Below are positions 1-13,000 of a DNA stretch of 64,000 bases, piece by piece. Location of the stretch: the NCBI GenBank assembly GCA_032158295.1, contig CM063255.1:18311094-18375093 (forward strand), written 5' to 3'. How positions within the stretch are numbered: the stretch's first letter is position 1; each line of letters begins with the position of its first letter. The notes beneath the pieces are model-generated. The model ran no database searches and had not been told where the DNA came from. It saw only the letters and a list, made by a program, of their open reading frames with translations. The DNA is from Pycnopodia helianthoides (lineage: Eukaryota > Echinodermata > Asteroidea > Forcipulatida > Asteriidae). The position numbers and the translations under genes are program-made.

Positions 1-881
1 TCGTTTGTTTTTTTGGTACAAATTCTTGACGTACTCATTGCTGTTAACATTTTCAGTAAGTTTCAGGACCTAACACATAATGGTTATAATTACACTAATT
101 AGGCTTAGCATGACCGACGTATCACTATACTTGCCATTTTGAGTTTTTACAATGTTGCGAATGAAATACAAAGCGCTGGCACAAGGCCAAACACACCTGG
201 TATGACTTTTGCTTTATTAGGAACAGACAAATCTGTTGACCTGCATAAGTTTAGAGTTTTCACGAACCAGTGTATCTCAATACGTATTGGTTTGTACACA
301 GCGCTCTGCGTGTACGTTTCCTATGTAAAATTTCACGACTAAGTGGTGAATGTGTTATGGAAATATTAACTCATCAAAATAGTTGAAGATTGAAACGTAT
401 TGACAGTTCTGCATGACTGAAGAAGTCAGCTTTATTTTGGTAGTAAAATTGAAAAAACAAAAATAAATATGAGCAGTCTCCAAAACAGCAGTTTGAAAAA
501 TAGTTCAACTTCATATTAATTTTAGTCTAAAAGCTGACTGATTATGAAGTTTCTACTACCACTTTTTTCTGTGAAATCTTTTTTCTGTGAAATCTTTCTC
601 TCTAAAATGAAGTCATATTCCAGAAAACTGTATATGAAAACCTAAAAAAAACGCAACAGCTGATTTGGGTTGTTACAACAAAATTCAAGGACAATGTGTT
701 TACATGCTGAAAATTGTGCATGGATTTCACACTATTTTCTCCTGACTCGCACAACAGATTAAGCCCAATTTCTTTCACAGGCTTGTTATGGTTACCCACA
801 CAAAACAAGAACACTGTCTGTGACTATTTTGTCGACCCTACCAATCCCATATAACACCTTTAAGACATATAAATAGCTTAC
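1..881. other. Intronic; no exon found
   Basis: This should be the intron after the catalytic-loop exon. I see no P-E-N or D-F-G coding stretch on the minus strand. About 600-870 holds a dispersed repeat fragment ending in CCTTTA, related to the element at 30471-30832. Confidence 0.6.
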
Positions 882-1020
882 TTTAAGATCTAGATGCATG
901 TAGTTCCTAAGATGTAGGTAGTTGAGACCCTCTAAGACTTGCTTAGTGTATCTAGCAACCTCCTCTTCCGATAGTTGGTCTCTGGATTTGATACGATCAA
1001 AGATGTCTCCGCCACTCAAG
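882..1020 (-). CDS. Exon: kinase hinge to catalytic loop
   Basis: 139 nt, phase 2 to 0. [10 protein letters not shown] start (hinge), [12 protein letters not shown] at the end: catalytic Asp and Lys are present and HRD is HLD, as in twitchin. Acceptor TTTGCAG, donor GTAAGC. The remaining kinase exons (P-E-N, D-F-G, C-lobe) are not in the window. Confidence 0.94.
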
Positions 1021-4000
1021 CTGCAAAAAAGATTCACTTATTAACATAGTTGCTAAGGGGAGCGGCTCATAAGTCTGGCAGGTTCCATCCATTGGACCTC
1101 CAGAACTTTCCACTGGGCCGCACCATTGTGCCGAAGTACAACAATCCTACACGAGTGAATACCCGCATTAGCATTTTGAATGTTCCAATGAAATGTACCA
1201 GCGGTCCAACAGAACGGTCCATGAGCATGCACTGAAATACTTTTCCGACCCAATCAGAACGTTCCTACCATTCCGACTTTTGAAGACCTTTCCTAATAAC
1301 ATGACAGACAAATCACCACAAGGCGCTAGAGGGTCACTCAAGGTGAGGGCTACAAGGAAATTATAGAACAGTTAAAGGGAAAGAAGGTATCTGTGCACAT
1401 TTCTCGTTCTTCTTCTTATTGCTATTATTTTTTTTTACGAAATGAAACCTCATAACGTCACCGTTTTCACCAAGAGCCACTTATGTGAAAACGCTTTTCG
1501 AGATTTTATGCTATGCTTGGCTTAAAAATGCTGGATAACGTAATTTTACATAGGAAAGGGGCGCGCGTGTCACGTGATCACGCGCACACAGACATAGGTG
1601 GCTCTTTGTGAAACGTGAAAAACAAGTTTTGCTACATTTTACGCTTCTGCTACACCGTATAACAATGCATTTTCGGGGCCGATGGTTGTTTGTGAAAACG
1701 CAAAATGCATCTTTTGAGATAAAGGCCCCTTTATGTAATAATCAATAATTTGTCATTTTAAGATATGTGGCTCTTCGTGAAATCGGTGACGATAAGTGAG
1801 CTTAACCACCATAGCTTGCAAGCCTGAAGAAACCTGCAAACAAGAGTGCTTGCTATGTGAACCAGAAACACCAGGGTTACCTCCCACGATAAGTGTTCTG
1901 GGTTCTTTTACATGCACTGCCAATTCTTGTACACGGGACCTAATGTCCCACCCGAAGGAAAAAGCAATTCTGGTACAGTATCTTGCTCAAGGACACGAGT
2001 GCCACGATTGGAACTCGAGCCCACACTCTGCTGATCAGAAACACCAGAGCTTGAGTCACTGAACTGGAATAGATATAACTGTAAGATGGTCGAAAACAAG
2101 ATGCACGTAGGGAGTTCCAAAGTGCAGCCAGTACGAGGGAAAAATGCTAGCAGAACATCTCAAAGTACTGGCCTTTGGTACAGACGAAGTGTAAAACTTA
2201 TATAAATTTGTGCTTTAAAAAGAGGGTTTGATACTTAAGTGTCAAAAATAGCATGGTGAACCTTTGATAGTCTAGGAAGTTCCTACGGCAAAACACTACT
2301 TTCAAGTCCAGGATCATGACCATTTGAATGTCTGTATCGTTATGAATATTTAAGTGTAAAAAATAGCATGGTGAACACTTGATAGTCTAAGAAGTTCCTA
2401 TGACAAAACACTACTTACAAGTCCAGGATCATGACCATTTGATTGTCCGTATCGTTATAAACACTTAAGTGTCAAAAATAGCATGGTGGACCCTTGATAG
2501 TCTAAGAAGTTCCTATGACAAAACACTACTTACAAGTCCAGGATCATGACCATTTGATTGTCTGTATCGTTAAAAAATATTTAAGTGTCAAAAATAGCAT
2601 GGTGAACCTTTGATAGTCTAAGAAGTTCCTATGGCAAAACACTACTCACAAGTCCAGGATCATGACCATTGGATTGTCTGTATCGTTATGAATATTTAAG
2701 TGTCAAAAATAGCATGGTGAACCTTTGATAGTCTAAGAAGTTCCTATGGCAAAACACTACTCACAAGTCCAGGATCATGACCATTGGATTGTCTGTATCG
2801 TTATGAATATTTAAGTGTCAAAAATAGCATGGTGAACCTTTGATAGTCTAAGAAGTTCCTATGGCAAAACACTACTTACAAGTCCAGGATCATGACCATT
2901 TGATTGTCTGTATCGTTAAAAAATATTTAAGTGTCAAAAATAGCATGGTGAACCTTTGATAGTCTAAGAAGTTCCTATGGCAAAACACTACTCACAAGTC
3001 CAGGATCATGACCATTGGATTGTCTGTATCGTTGTGAATATTTAAGTGTCAAAAATAGCATGGTGAACCTTTGATAGTCTAAGAAGTTCCTATGGCAAAA
3101 CACTACTTACAAGTCCAGGATCATGACCATTTGATTGTCTGTATCGTTATGAATATTTAAGTGTCAAAAATAGCATGGTGAACCTTTGATAGTCTAAGAA
3201 GTTCCTATGGCAAAACACTACTCACAAGTCCAGGATCATGACCATTGGATTGTCTGTATCGTTATGAATATTTAAGTGTCAAAAATAGCATGGTGAACCT
3301 TTGATAGTCTAAGAAGTTCCTATGACAAAACACTACTTACAAGTCCAGGATCATGACCATTTGATTGTCTGTATCGTTAAAAAATATTTAAGTGTCAAAA
3401 ATAGCATGGTGAACCTTTGATAGTCTAAGAAGTTCCTATGGCAAAACACTACTCACAAGTCCAGGATCATGACCATTTGATTGTCTGTATCGTATGCATC
3501 ATGAAGCTGTAGGAGTCTGGGATGTTGTAAGGCGCTCATCGTGTCCATTTCTTGTTTGATGTAAGCTTTATCGGACGACTCAACGTCGATGAGCTTACCG
3601 GCGTAGTTACGACCGGTTGGTCTCTCAAGACAGCGTTGGACAACTCCATAATCACCCCTAAAACAAAATCATTTTTTGTTTTCAAATGAAAAGATTTTAA
3701 GCTGTGTAAAAGGTAAGAACTGAGTAGGTTTACAGGCAACAACCATGTCAAATCAACCTTATACTTATAACTGATTTTGTTACCGATACAAATTTTTGTA
3801 TATCAATTAAAAGTTTGTTTTGAGGTAGCAAAGGGTCCATAAAATCAACTTTCAAGTCGCAAAAGTTGATATCTTTTTCAAATGAGTCACATTTTACCCT
3901 TGAATAGCTTTTCAAATATTCATTCCCAAGTTTTTGGTAACAATTAATAATAACCCTTTTTAAACACTTTTACAACTCAAAGACAACAACTACTGTAAGT

Positions 4001-7000
4001 CATTGACAGCATAAGAAAGGAACAAAGCAATGTTGTGCTTCATTTATTGAAGACAACTGTCTTCAAAATCTTACCGTCCAAGTTCCTCCCCGAATTCATA
4101 GCGATCCTTGGGAGATGTCTTGCGCAGTTTGACTTTCTTGGGAGCGAAACCCTCCTCAACTGTAAACAAATTAAAAAATAATTGAATGAGTTAACGGTAA
4201 TATTATTTGGCTGAGTATTTCGCGGTTCACCATTGCAGATTTTAGGAATTTGCACAAACCAATGTCAAATAAAAATCAATATATACTTAGTGTCTTGCAC
4301 AGAGTTCAAAAACAATATGGCGCAAATTGCATTCATGTTTGACTAATTTGGGGGCGGCCTTTACACAACTTTGGCGAGAGTATTTTGACTCATAAGAAGG
4401 TCAAAGGTGAGAGCTCAATGATCTGAGTCGTTGAGAAAGAGAGAGGGGGGGGGGGAGAGATGCACTGAGCTTTAAAGTGAAATAACATCCTTGATCTTTA
4501 GAAGTAGATTAAATCAACAAATTTTCAACAAACCCAACTAAAAGCCTCTGGACAACAATGGTAAATGTAGAAGACCATTATCTTCAAGCATGCTTGGATC
4601 CTTGATTCTGATTGGTCGATCCGTGGCGCATTGCCCGGTTCTAATCTGTGTATTGCGCTATTTCAACCTGCCGTCAAGTTTGCTTGAAGACAAACTAGTT
4701 ATCGCACACATTCTATTTTTTGCATCTCTGTGGAGACATCTTTTGTTCTTTCCTTTGTTCCTGTAGTTAAGAACCTCCCATAGACTGTGTTCACAAAATT
4801 CCTTGTGGAGCAACCCAGTCTTTAGAATTTCCCTATGGAGACCCTTTGTTGTCCCTTTTCTGTTTTGTTCTCGGTCTCCATAAGGTAGTGAAAATGAAAT
4901 CACACGCACACACGTGGAATACAGACAAAATATAGAGCGTCTGTGTGACCACAATCAACTCAGCTGATGCAGAGGTGCTATCATTTTCTGTATTCTGCGT
5001 GGTGGCAGCTAATAGTATCTTCACTTAGTGTGATGCCGTCCATATGCATGAGATAACAAAAAAGTTCTACCAATGTTGTCCACATGCTTTCAAACCATCC
5101 TGTGATAGCTTGTGAGTCAGAAGTTACGTTTTTGTGAGAAAAAACAACAACATCAACAATTTTGTGTTTAAAAAAAATTGTTACACACTTTAATTAAATT
5201 TGGCAACCGGAATAAGCAATGGTGATTTTACTGATTTGTCAGGTTTCCAAATGCTATTTCTCCCGGCTTTGAGAGTATTTCAGATGGAAATATTTCTCTG
5301 GAGGATTGGTACTGGTATGAACTTTAGAATCAGTGAGCTCTCAGATGAAAATATTTCTCTGGAGCATTGGTACTGGTATGAACTTTAGAATCAGTGAGCT
5401 TTCAGATGGAAATATTTCTCTGAAGGATTGGTACTGGTATGAACTTTAGAATCAGGGAGTTTTCAGATGGGTATATTTCTCTGAAGGATTGGTACTGGTA
5501 TGAACTTTAGAATCAGGGAGCTTTCAGATTTAAACTATTCAATATTTCCCTGATAATCAGCAATCATAACAGTCTCCATTGTAACTCACCAATCATATCA
5601 TAGTCATGAACTCTGGGCAATCTGGGTCTTTCTGGACGCATCTCTGATAAAATATAAAAATATCATAAAAATGTCAGAATGAAAAACCTGAACTGAATCT
5701 CTACCCAGCAATTCAAAAGATATTGGTATGAAATGAGCTAAGAAACGTAAAAAGCAACTGAAAACGTTTGTCAAGCATTACAATTTCCATCAAGTAAAAA
5801 ACCACAAGGGAAACTGACAGGGTAAATTTTGTTTTTGGCAGTTTCAAGTCCCGCTCTAGTCAGTTTTTCTTTGCTCAACCCAAATTTGTTTAAACTTTCC
5901 CTTAAGGTGATCTCTGCTGCCACTTCCCAGGTTGTATCGTAAACTTGGGCTGTGAACCCTGGCTACACGGCAGTTACAGGTTGAATGGCTTCTGACTGGC
6001 ACCCCAGGAGAAGGATATTGACAAGATAGGAAGACCACCAACATAGGGCTAGACAGCTCAGTCGGTAGAGTGCCAGCACGTTAATCCGGAGTTCCAAGGT
6101 TCAAGTCCTGCTGTAGTAAATTTTTCTTTTAACAACCCAAAATTATTGTTACAATTTATCAAAGATATTTCAAGCGTAGATATTTCTACAACAACTTATT
6201 TTATTGTGTTTACTGACATGTTTTCTTTGCATCTCAGGAATGAAGGTACATATCTACCTAATTTGAGTTTTTCAGCTGTTAATAGTTTGCTTTTTGACTT
6301 TCGATGGAAACGGAATTATCATGACTAAGAAATTTCTTTGCTAAGCAAAAAATGAGTGGGGCACCAGTCACAACAATGTGAACTTTATGGAATGTTGGCT
6401 GGTGACCTGTTTCTGCTGAGCAAGATATATCTGTGCTTAGCACGTTTTTATGCTTAAAGGGCCCTGGGGTCATTTTCATAGAGCAGCTTAACAGTAAGCA
6501 AATTTTTCTGCTTACTTTAGCAGAAAAATTTACCTAAGCGCAAGCATGTTTCACAGGTTATCAAGAGAATTAGGCAGCCCGCTTGCACATTCCTTTGCCG
6601 ACAGAAAGCGCTGGAAGGTTAGCATGCCTTTTCTTTTTACATATTTTCTGGTAATAAAACCAAGGATGACTCATAAGTGACTTTAATCACTGTAGCTTGC
6701 CAGCCTAAGGAAACCTGTAAACAAGGGTGCTTGCTTTGTGAACCAGAAACACCGGGGTTAACCCCTACTCTTCCACGATAAGTGTTCCGTGTTCTTTTAC
6801 GCGCACTACCAATCCTAGTGCACTGAGGGCCACAGACCAGAAGGCCAGAAGGACACTAAGCCTATGTGCTGTACTAACAACTTTCTAGCCATTGCTTTGC
6901 AAGCATTTTCGATGTAAGGGAGCTCATAATCATTCTAATCTCAGCAGCACTTGCACCAACAATTGTTCTACCGCCCTCCCTCCAAGGGATCTAATTTAGG

Positions 7001-10000
7001 TTTTTTTGGTTTATTTTTCTTTTAGTAGTTAGTTAAAGGTATGGCCCCTTTTGTTCAAGACTACTTAAAAATAGCCTGCCAATAAGTGTACCAAATAATA
7101 GTTCTCCATCAAATGAAAGTACCCAAACAGCTTGACTATATTTCTCTTTCATTTTCGCTGTGTTTCTTCAAACCTGTAGTAAAGCTATAGAGTGTACAAA
7201 CCTACGGGCAAGTGTGAGGAGTGGATTTTTTGAATGGTTTTGATTGGTCAATCAGCAGAAGGGTTAACACCTCTTTGAGAATGTCTCATCTATGATTAAA
7301 CTCACCTGATTCTTCTGCAGCTGCAATCTTCATTCTGATTGGCTTCTCTGGTTCTAAAAACGAAACCAAATAAAACCTGAGTTACTATATTTCTGTTGCT
7401 GTTGGTCTTGATTTTGAAGATTTTACACCGTGCTAAAGCTGCAAGTGAGTTTAGAGGAGAAAAAGACGAACGAGTTTGAAAAAATCCCTTGATTTTTAAA
7501 AAACTTTTTTTTTTAGTTTGACTGCTTCTGTTACACCAGTAGCCTTCGAGAAAGACTCTGCTAGGGTCGAAACATCATTTTTTTTGTTTCTTAATCGGTG
7601 TATTTACAGGAATATCAAAATAGTTTCATACATCTGCTCAAGTGGTATACAGTTCTTATTTTCATTTTCGTATTTGTAAAAATTAAAAAATTCCTTCTAT
7701 TTAAAATGGCTATGAATCTTTAAAAAAAAAAACAATCAAATACCACAGATAAATGTTTTAACATCAAACAAAATTCGTTTTTATCTTTGGCACATCAATT
7801 TTTTAGGGAAGATATATCACAAACAAACCAAGTATACCGGGAACTTCAAAATATGGTAAAGCACCTCAATGAAATACAAACGGACTACATAAAGACCTTA
7901 CTGTACTGACTAATTAGCTCTTTGCCAACAAATCAAACATGCTTTAGTTCATTAAAATACAAGAACAGATAAGAGCTATGCTGTCATTCACTTTTGACGA
8001 TATTATGGGACGTTCGGTGCCGAACCAAGACTCTTCCTGCCCTGCTTGCTATGTGAACTAGAGACACTGGAGTCAACCCCTACTCTTCCCTGATAAATGG
8101 TCTAGGTTCTTTTACATGCACTACAAATCCTTGTACATGGGACATACAGCTTAATGTCCCATCTGAAGGACAAAGCAAGTATGGTAAAGTATCTCGCACA
8201 GGGACACAAGTGCCTTGACCGGGACTCGAACCCACACTCTGCTGATCAGAAACACCAGAGCTTAAGTCTGGTGCCTCTCGGCAATGACACGCTTTAGTGC
8301 CGGGCATTATTTCGAGATTGAATAATATAACAATAATAATAATAATCTAAGCATTTATATAGCATTCTTATGCAGAAAAGGTACCACAATGCTTTACAAA
8401 AATAACAAATTACAGCAATCGAGAATTAACAATACAAAGGAATGAGAAATGAACAAATAGCCTGGTAAGCAAAATAAGCCTGGAAATGGTGAGTTTTAAG
8501 CAATGTTTTGAATTCAGTAAGTGAAATGGCATGACGTATTTGATCAGGAAGATTGTTCCAATGGTTTGGAGCAGCTGCATAAAAACCTTTGGCAGATGAA
8601 GAGTATCTAGTTTGAGGTTTAGTGAGAATCCTTGTATCTGAGCTGGAACGGAGTGTGCGATTAGGCTGGTATGGAGTGATAAGTTCAGTAAGGTAAGGGG
8701 GGAGCAGTTTCATTCCAACATTTATACGTGATTGTTAACAACTTGAAGATGATACCAGGGCTCGCCCTTAACACTAGCCCGGCGTACATTGTCTAGTAAA
8801 ATGTGCTCTGGGCTAGTAAACACCACTACTCAACTTGCCCTGTGGGCTACTCAAAACTGTGCAACCTACTTGTTTAAAAATGCTCATTTCTTCCTTTTCA
8901 GATGTGAATAATTAATGTATAAAATGTGTTAATCGATATTGAGTGTGTGAATACAACTTCAAACTGGTTGTGATCGTTAACATTAACACATCAGAACATT
9001 ACATTTATGGCAATTCCTGTTTAAAATCTGGGCTACTAAAATTTCCTGGGGGCAAGTGAAATGCACAGTTTACTGGCAAAGTGGGCTACTTTACAAAAAG
9101 CTTAAGCGCAAGGCCTGTGATACGTTCATGAATAGACAAACACAATACTCACCTGGCATAGTGATAGTATGAGAGACCTCAGCATGTTCACTTGAACCGA
9201 TCGTATTCTCAGCACGTACTCTAAACTTATACTCCTTGTTTGTAGATAGCATAATAACTACATGGCTGGTATGACCGGATGTGAACCCGGCACGACTCCA
9301 GGAATCCGCTCCCCTCTCCCGTTTCTCTAGGATATACGCGTCGATATGACAACCACCGTCATCTGGGGGCGCTGTCCAGTTCAGTTCGACAGACTCGTGG
9401 GATACGTCGGATGCTTGGAGGTCAGATGGAGCCAAAGGTACATCTGCATGAATGGAATGTGGAAAATTGAGAGTTAAGTCTGGCATTTTGTTGTTTTACT
9501 GGATGCTAATGTTGCAGTAAGCCATTTGCAAGTTAGGTTTTGAATAATGTCTGGTACAGTGACTTGATTGGTCAGAAGTGAACACTCAAATTGGATTCCC
9601 CAGAATAAAAACAGTACTTGTAAGATTATTTGTTTACAAATAATTGTCCCTCTGAATACCTAAAACTACTCTACAGTAGTAGAGGCAGAATAGCAAAACA
9701 AATTCCAACCAGAACAATCTACACAGCAAAGTAGATATCATCACATGGTGTTACTGCAATCTGAATATACACTGATACCTCACCATGCAACAACTCAAAA
9801 CCAATAGTTAATTTTTAACCAAGTATTAATAATAATAAACAACAACAGCAGCTTCTTAAACAGAGCTTAAATCCGTTACTCATGGCACTCCAACATTATA
9901 ACCCTTCGTCACTCGGCCATTTATTTAATTCCTTAAACCATCTCAGCTCCCTGGGGAGTAAACAGCCTGTGCTTTCAAGTATGTAGCGCAACAAGCTAAA

Positions 10001-13000
10001 TCAAATACAAGAACCATCTCTGCCCTCACAGGTACCCATTTACCCCTGGGTGGAGAGAAGCAATTATAGTAAAGTGTCTTGCTCAAGGACACAAGTGTCA
10101 AGATGGGGATTTGAACTCACACTCTGCTGATCAGAAACACTACAGCTTGAGTCCGGTGTTCTTATCCCCTCAGCCACGACATGCCACAACATTGAATGAT
10201 ACAAACAGAATCCAACTCTAATCCTTACCATGGACGGATACATGTATGACGGCAGAATCGCTACCGACTTCATTCTCAGCAATGACTTCATACTGTCCAC
10301 TATCCTTCCTGGTTGCGTTAGCCACAGTCAGTATAGTGTGTCTAGTGCCGTCTTCAATACCTCTAGAGACTGATTTACCATTCACAGTCCAGGATGATTC
10401 AGGCTTAGGGTAACCTGTTACTGGAATCTTCAACTTGATGTCTTCGGTCTTCAAGAAGGTCACAACAGTGTCTTCAAATCGGGCTGGTAGTTTGATTCTG
10501 GGGGCAACTGTAAACAAATAAATACAACTTGACAATGAGTGTTCATACAAGCAATTATAGAGGGATTTCACCGTAGAAAAAAAAAGGCCTTGGAAAAAGA
10601 CTTTATTCAAATATGTGAGGCCATTACCACAGTGTTCCAAAGGTTGGGAGTATGATATCTTACATTTGACAACGAGCTGTCCTCTGCTGATCTTACGCCC
10701 TCCTTTGTTTCTAATCTCACAGGAGTATTCCTCGGCATCTTCTGGTTTGACATCGCTGACGGTCAGCGTCGCTGAATTCCCATCAGTCTCACCTCGATAT
10801 TTGTTATTATTGAAGATTTCACGAGTTCCTTTGAACCTGATGGATGAAAACAGAACAAGTTGAAAGACGTGCTAACTTTGGAATTAACTTTCAACGTTTT
10901 CCATTTGAATTCACTTTTGTCACTCAAAACATTTCCGGGCAATAAGCCACTTAAAAGAATGATTTCCTGAATCTTCCTGAAAAAGCATTTTACAGATGAG
11001 TAGGATTTGAAACTTTGCATGGTGGAAATACAATCTAGAGAGGTTTGTGGTAACACCATGGAAATATCTCCCATGAGTAGGATTTGAAACTTTGCATGGT
11101 GGAGACACAATCTAGAGAGGTTTGTGGTAACACCATGGAAATATCTCCAATGAGTAGGATTTCAAACTTTGCATGGTGGAGATACAATCAAGTGAGGCTT
11201 GCGATGAGAACATGTTGATAAACTCTCTTCATGAGTGGTGGTGGTTCTGAGAAGAACCGGTGGTTCTGAGAAGAACCGGTGGTTCTAAAAAGAACAGGTG
11301 ATCCTGAGAAGAGCTCATAAAGAGAGTTTATGTACAAGGTGTCACAACAAGCCTCACTTGATTTTACAGATAGTTCTCGATAAACACCATTTTTACGGGC
11401 AACTTGGATTTCGTCTTTGAGCTGTGTCAAGCGTTCTAACTTTTCTACACAGCCAAACGGTTCACAGACCAATCATGCAAGGAATTTGATAAGACTCTCA
11501 TGTGCCACACGCAGTATTTAAACACAACCCATAGTTGTGCGTTCCAAAACTGATGCATCACTGCCAGCAAAGATGGCCGACTTTACACTACTGTGAAGTC
11601 AAGTGGGAACTGTCTGTAAGGGAGAAAACTTACCATTTGACGTCTGGATGAGGTTTACCACTGAATGAACACTCGAATGACACAGTCCTGCTCTCATGTG
11701 TAGTGATGTCCTTCAGAGTTTCCACAAACTTGGGTCTTATCACCTCTGAAGAGATCACACAAAAAGCATCCAAATTAGCAAAAAAACACTACAAGTGTAA
11801 GTACATCCTGGCAAAATCAATAAACACTCATTACAAATACAGATACATAGTGTCAAAATCAATAAACACTCATAACAAATACAGATACATCCTGATAAAA
11901 TCAATAAACACTCATTACAAATACAGATACATCCTGATAAAATCAATAAACACTCATTACAAATACAGATACATAGTGTCAAAATCAATAAACACTCATA
12001 ACAAATACAGATACATCCTGATAAAATCAATAAACACTCATTACAAATACAGATACATAGTGTCAAAATCAATAAACATTCATAACAGATACAGATACAT
12101 AGTGTCAAAATCAATAAACACTCATAACAAATACAGATACATCCTGATAAAATCAATAAACACTCATTACAAATACAGATACATCCTGATAAAATCAATA
12201 AACACTCATTACAAATACAGATACATAGTGTCAAAATCAATAAACACTCATAACAAATACAGATACATAGTGTCAAAATCAATAAACACTCATTACAAAT
12301 ACAGATACATCCTGATAAAATCAATAAACACTCATTACAAATACAGATACATCCTGATAAAATCAATAAACACTCATTACAAATACAGATACATAGTGTC
12401 AAAATCAATAAACACTCATAACAAATACAGATACATAGTGTCAAAATCAATAAACACTCATTACAAATACAGATACATCCTGATAAAATCAATAAACACT
12501 CATTACAAATACAGATACATCCTGATAAAATCAATAAACACTCATTACAAATACAGATACATAGTGTCAAAATCAATAAACACTCATAACAAATACAAAT
12601 AAATAGTGGCAAAATTAAATGAAAATCATTAAAATGCAATTACATAGGGGATAATTAATTAAACACTCCTAACAATACAAATAAGAATATTTTGCACTCT
12701 GTAAAAAAAAAAAAATTCTCAAACTTTTTCCAAGGTAAATTTTGTCTTCCAAGAACTTACCACTCCTTTGTAAAGGCAAAATACATTTGGTTGAACGAAA
12801 CCTCACTACACATGTCTTGAGTCCTTTTAGCTGAGCTTTTTGCATGTAGTTCAATATTTTTGCTACTAGCTGTTAGATTTTTTATATGATTGTGTGAGGG
12901 TCCAATTCCAACTAATAATAATAATAATAGTGGGTTCTTATATGGCGCTCATATCCATCACTGAGTGACACTCAAGGCGCTTCAACATTCAGTATTTTTC

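Noticed and set aside
2230..3492. CRISPR-like array
   Set aside because: The whole 115-bp unit repeats without unique spacers, and the context is a eukaryotic intron.
4441..4462. G-rich run as a possible regulatory quadruplex
   Set aside because: It is a GA microsatellite with one G tract; the motif of four spaced G runs is not present.
5856..6044. 62-codon minus-strand frame
   Set aside because: It falls in SINE/dispersed-repeat sequence shared with 37280-37390 and 53460.
11703..12639. Almost 300-codon open frames on both strands
   Set aside because: They are produced by a 42-bp tandem repeat divisible by three; the sequence lies in an intron and has no domain or codon signal.
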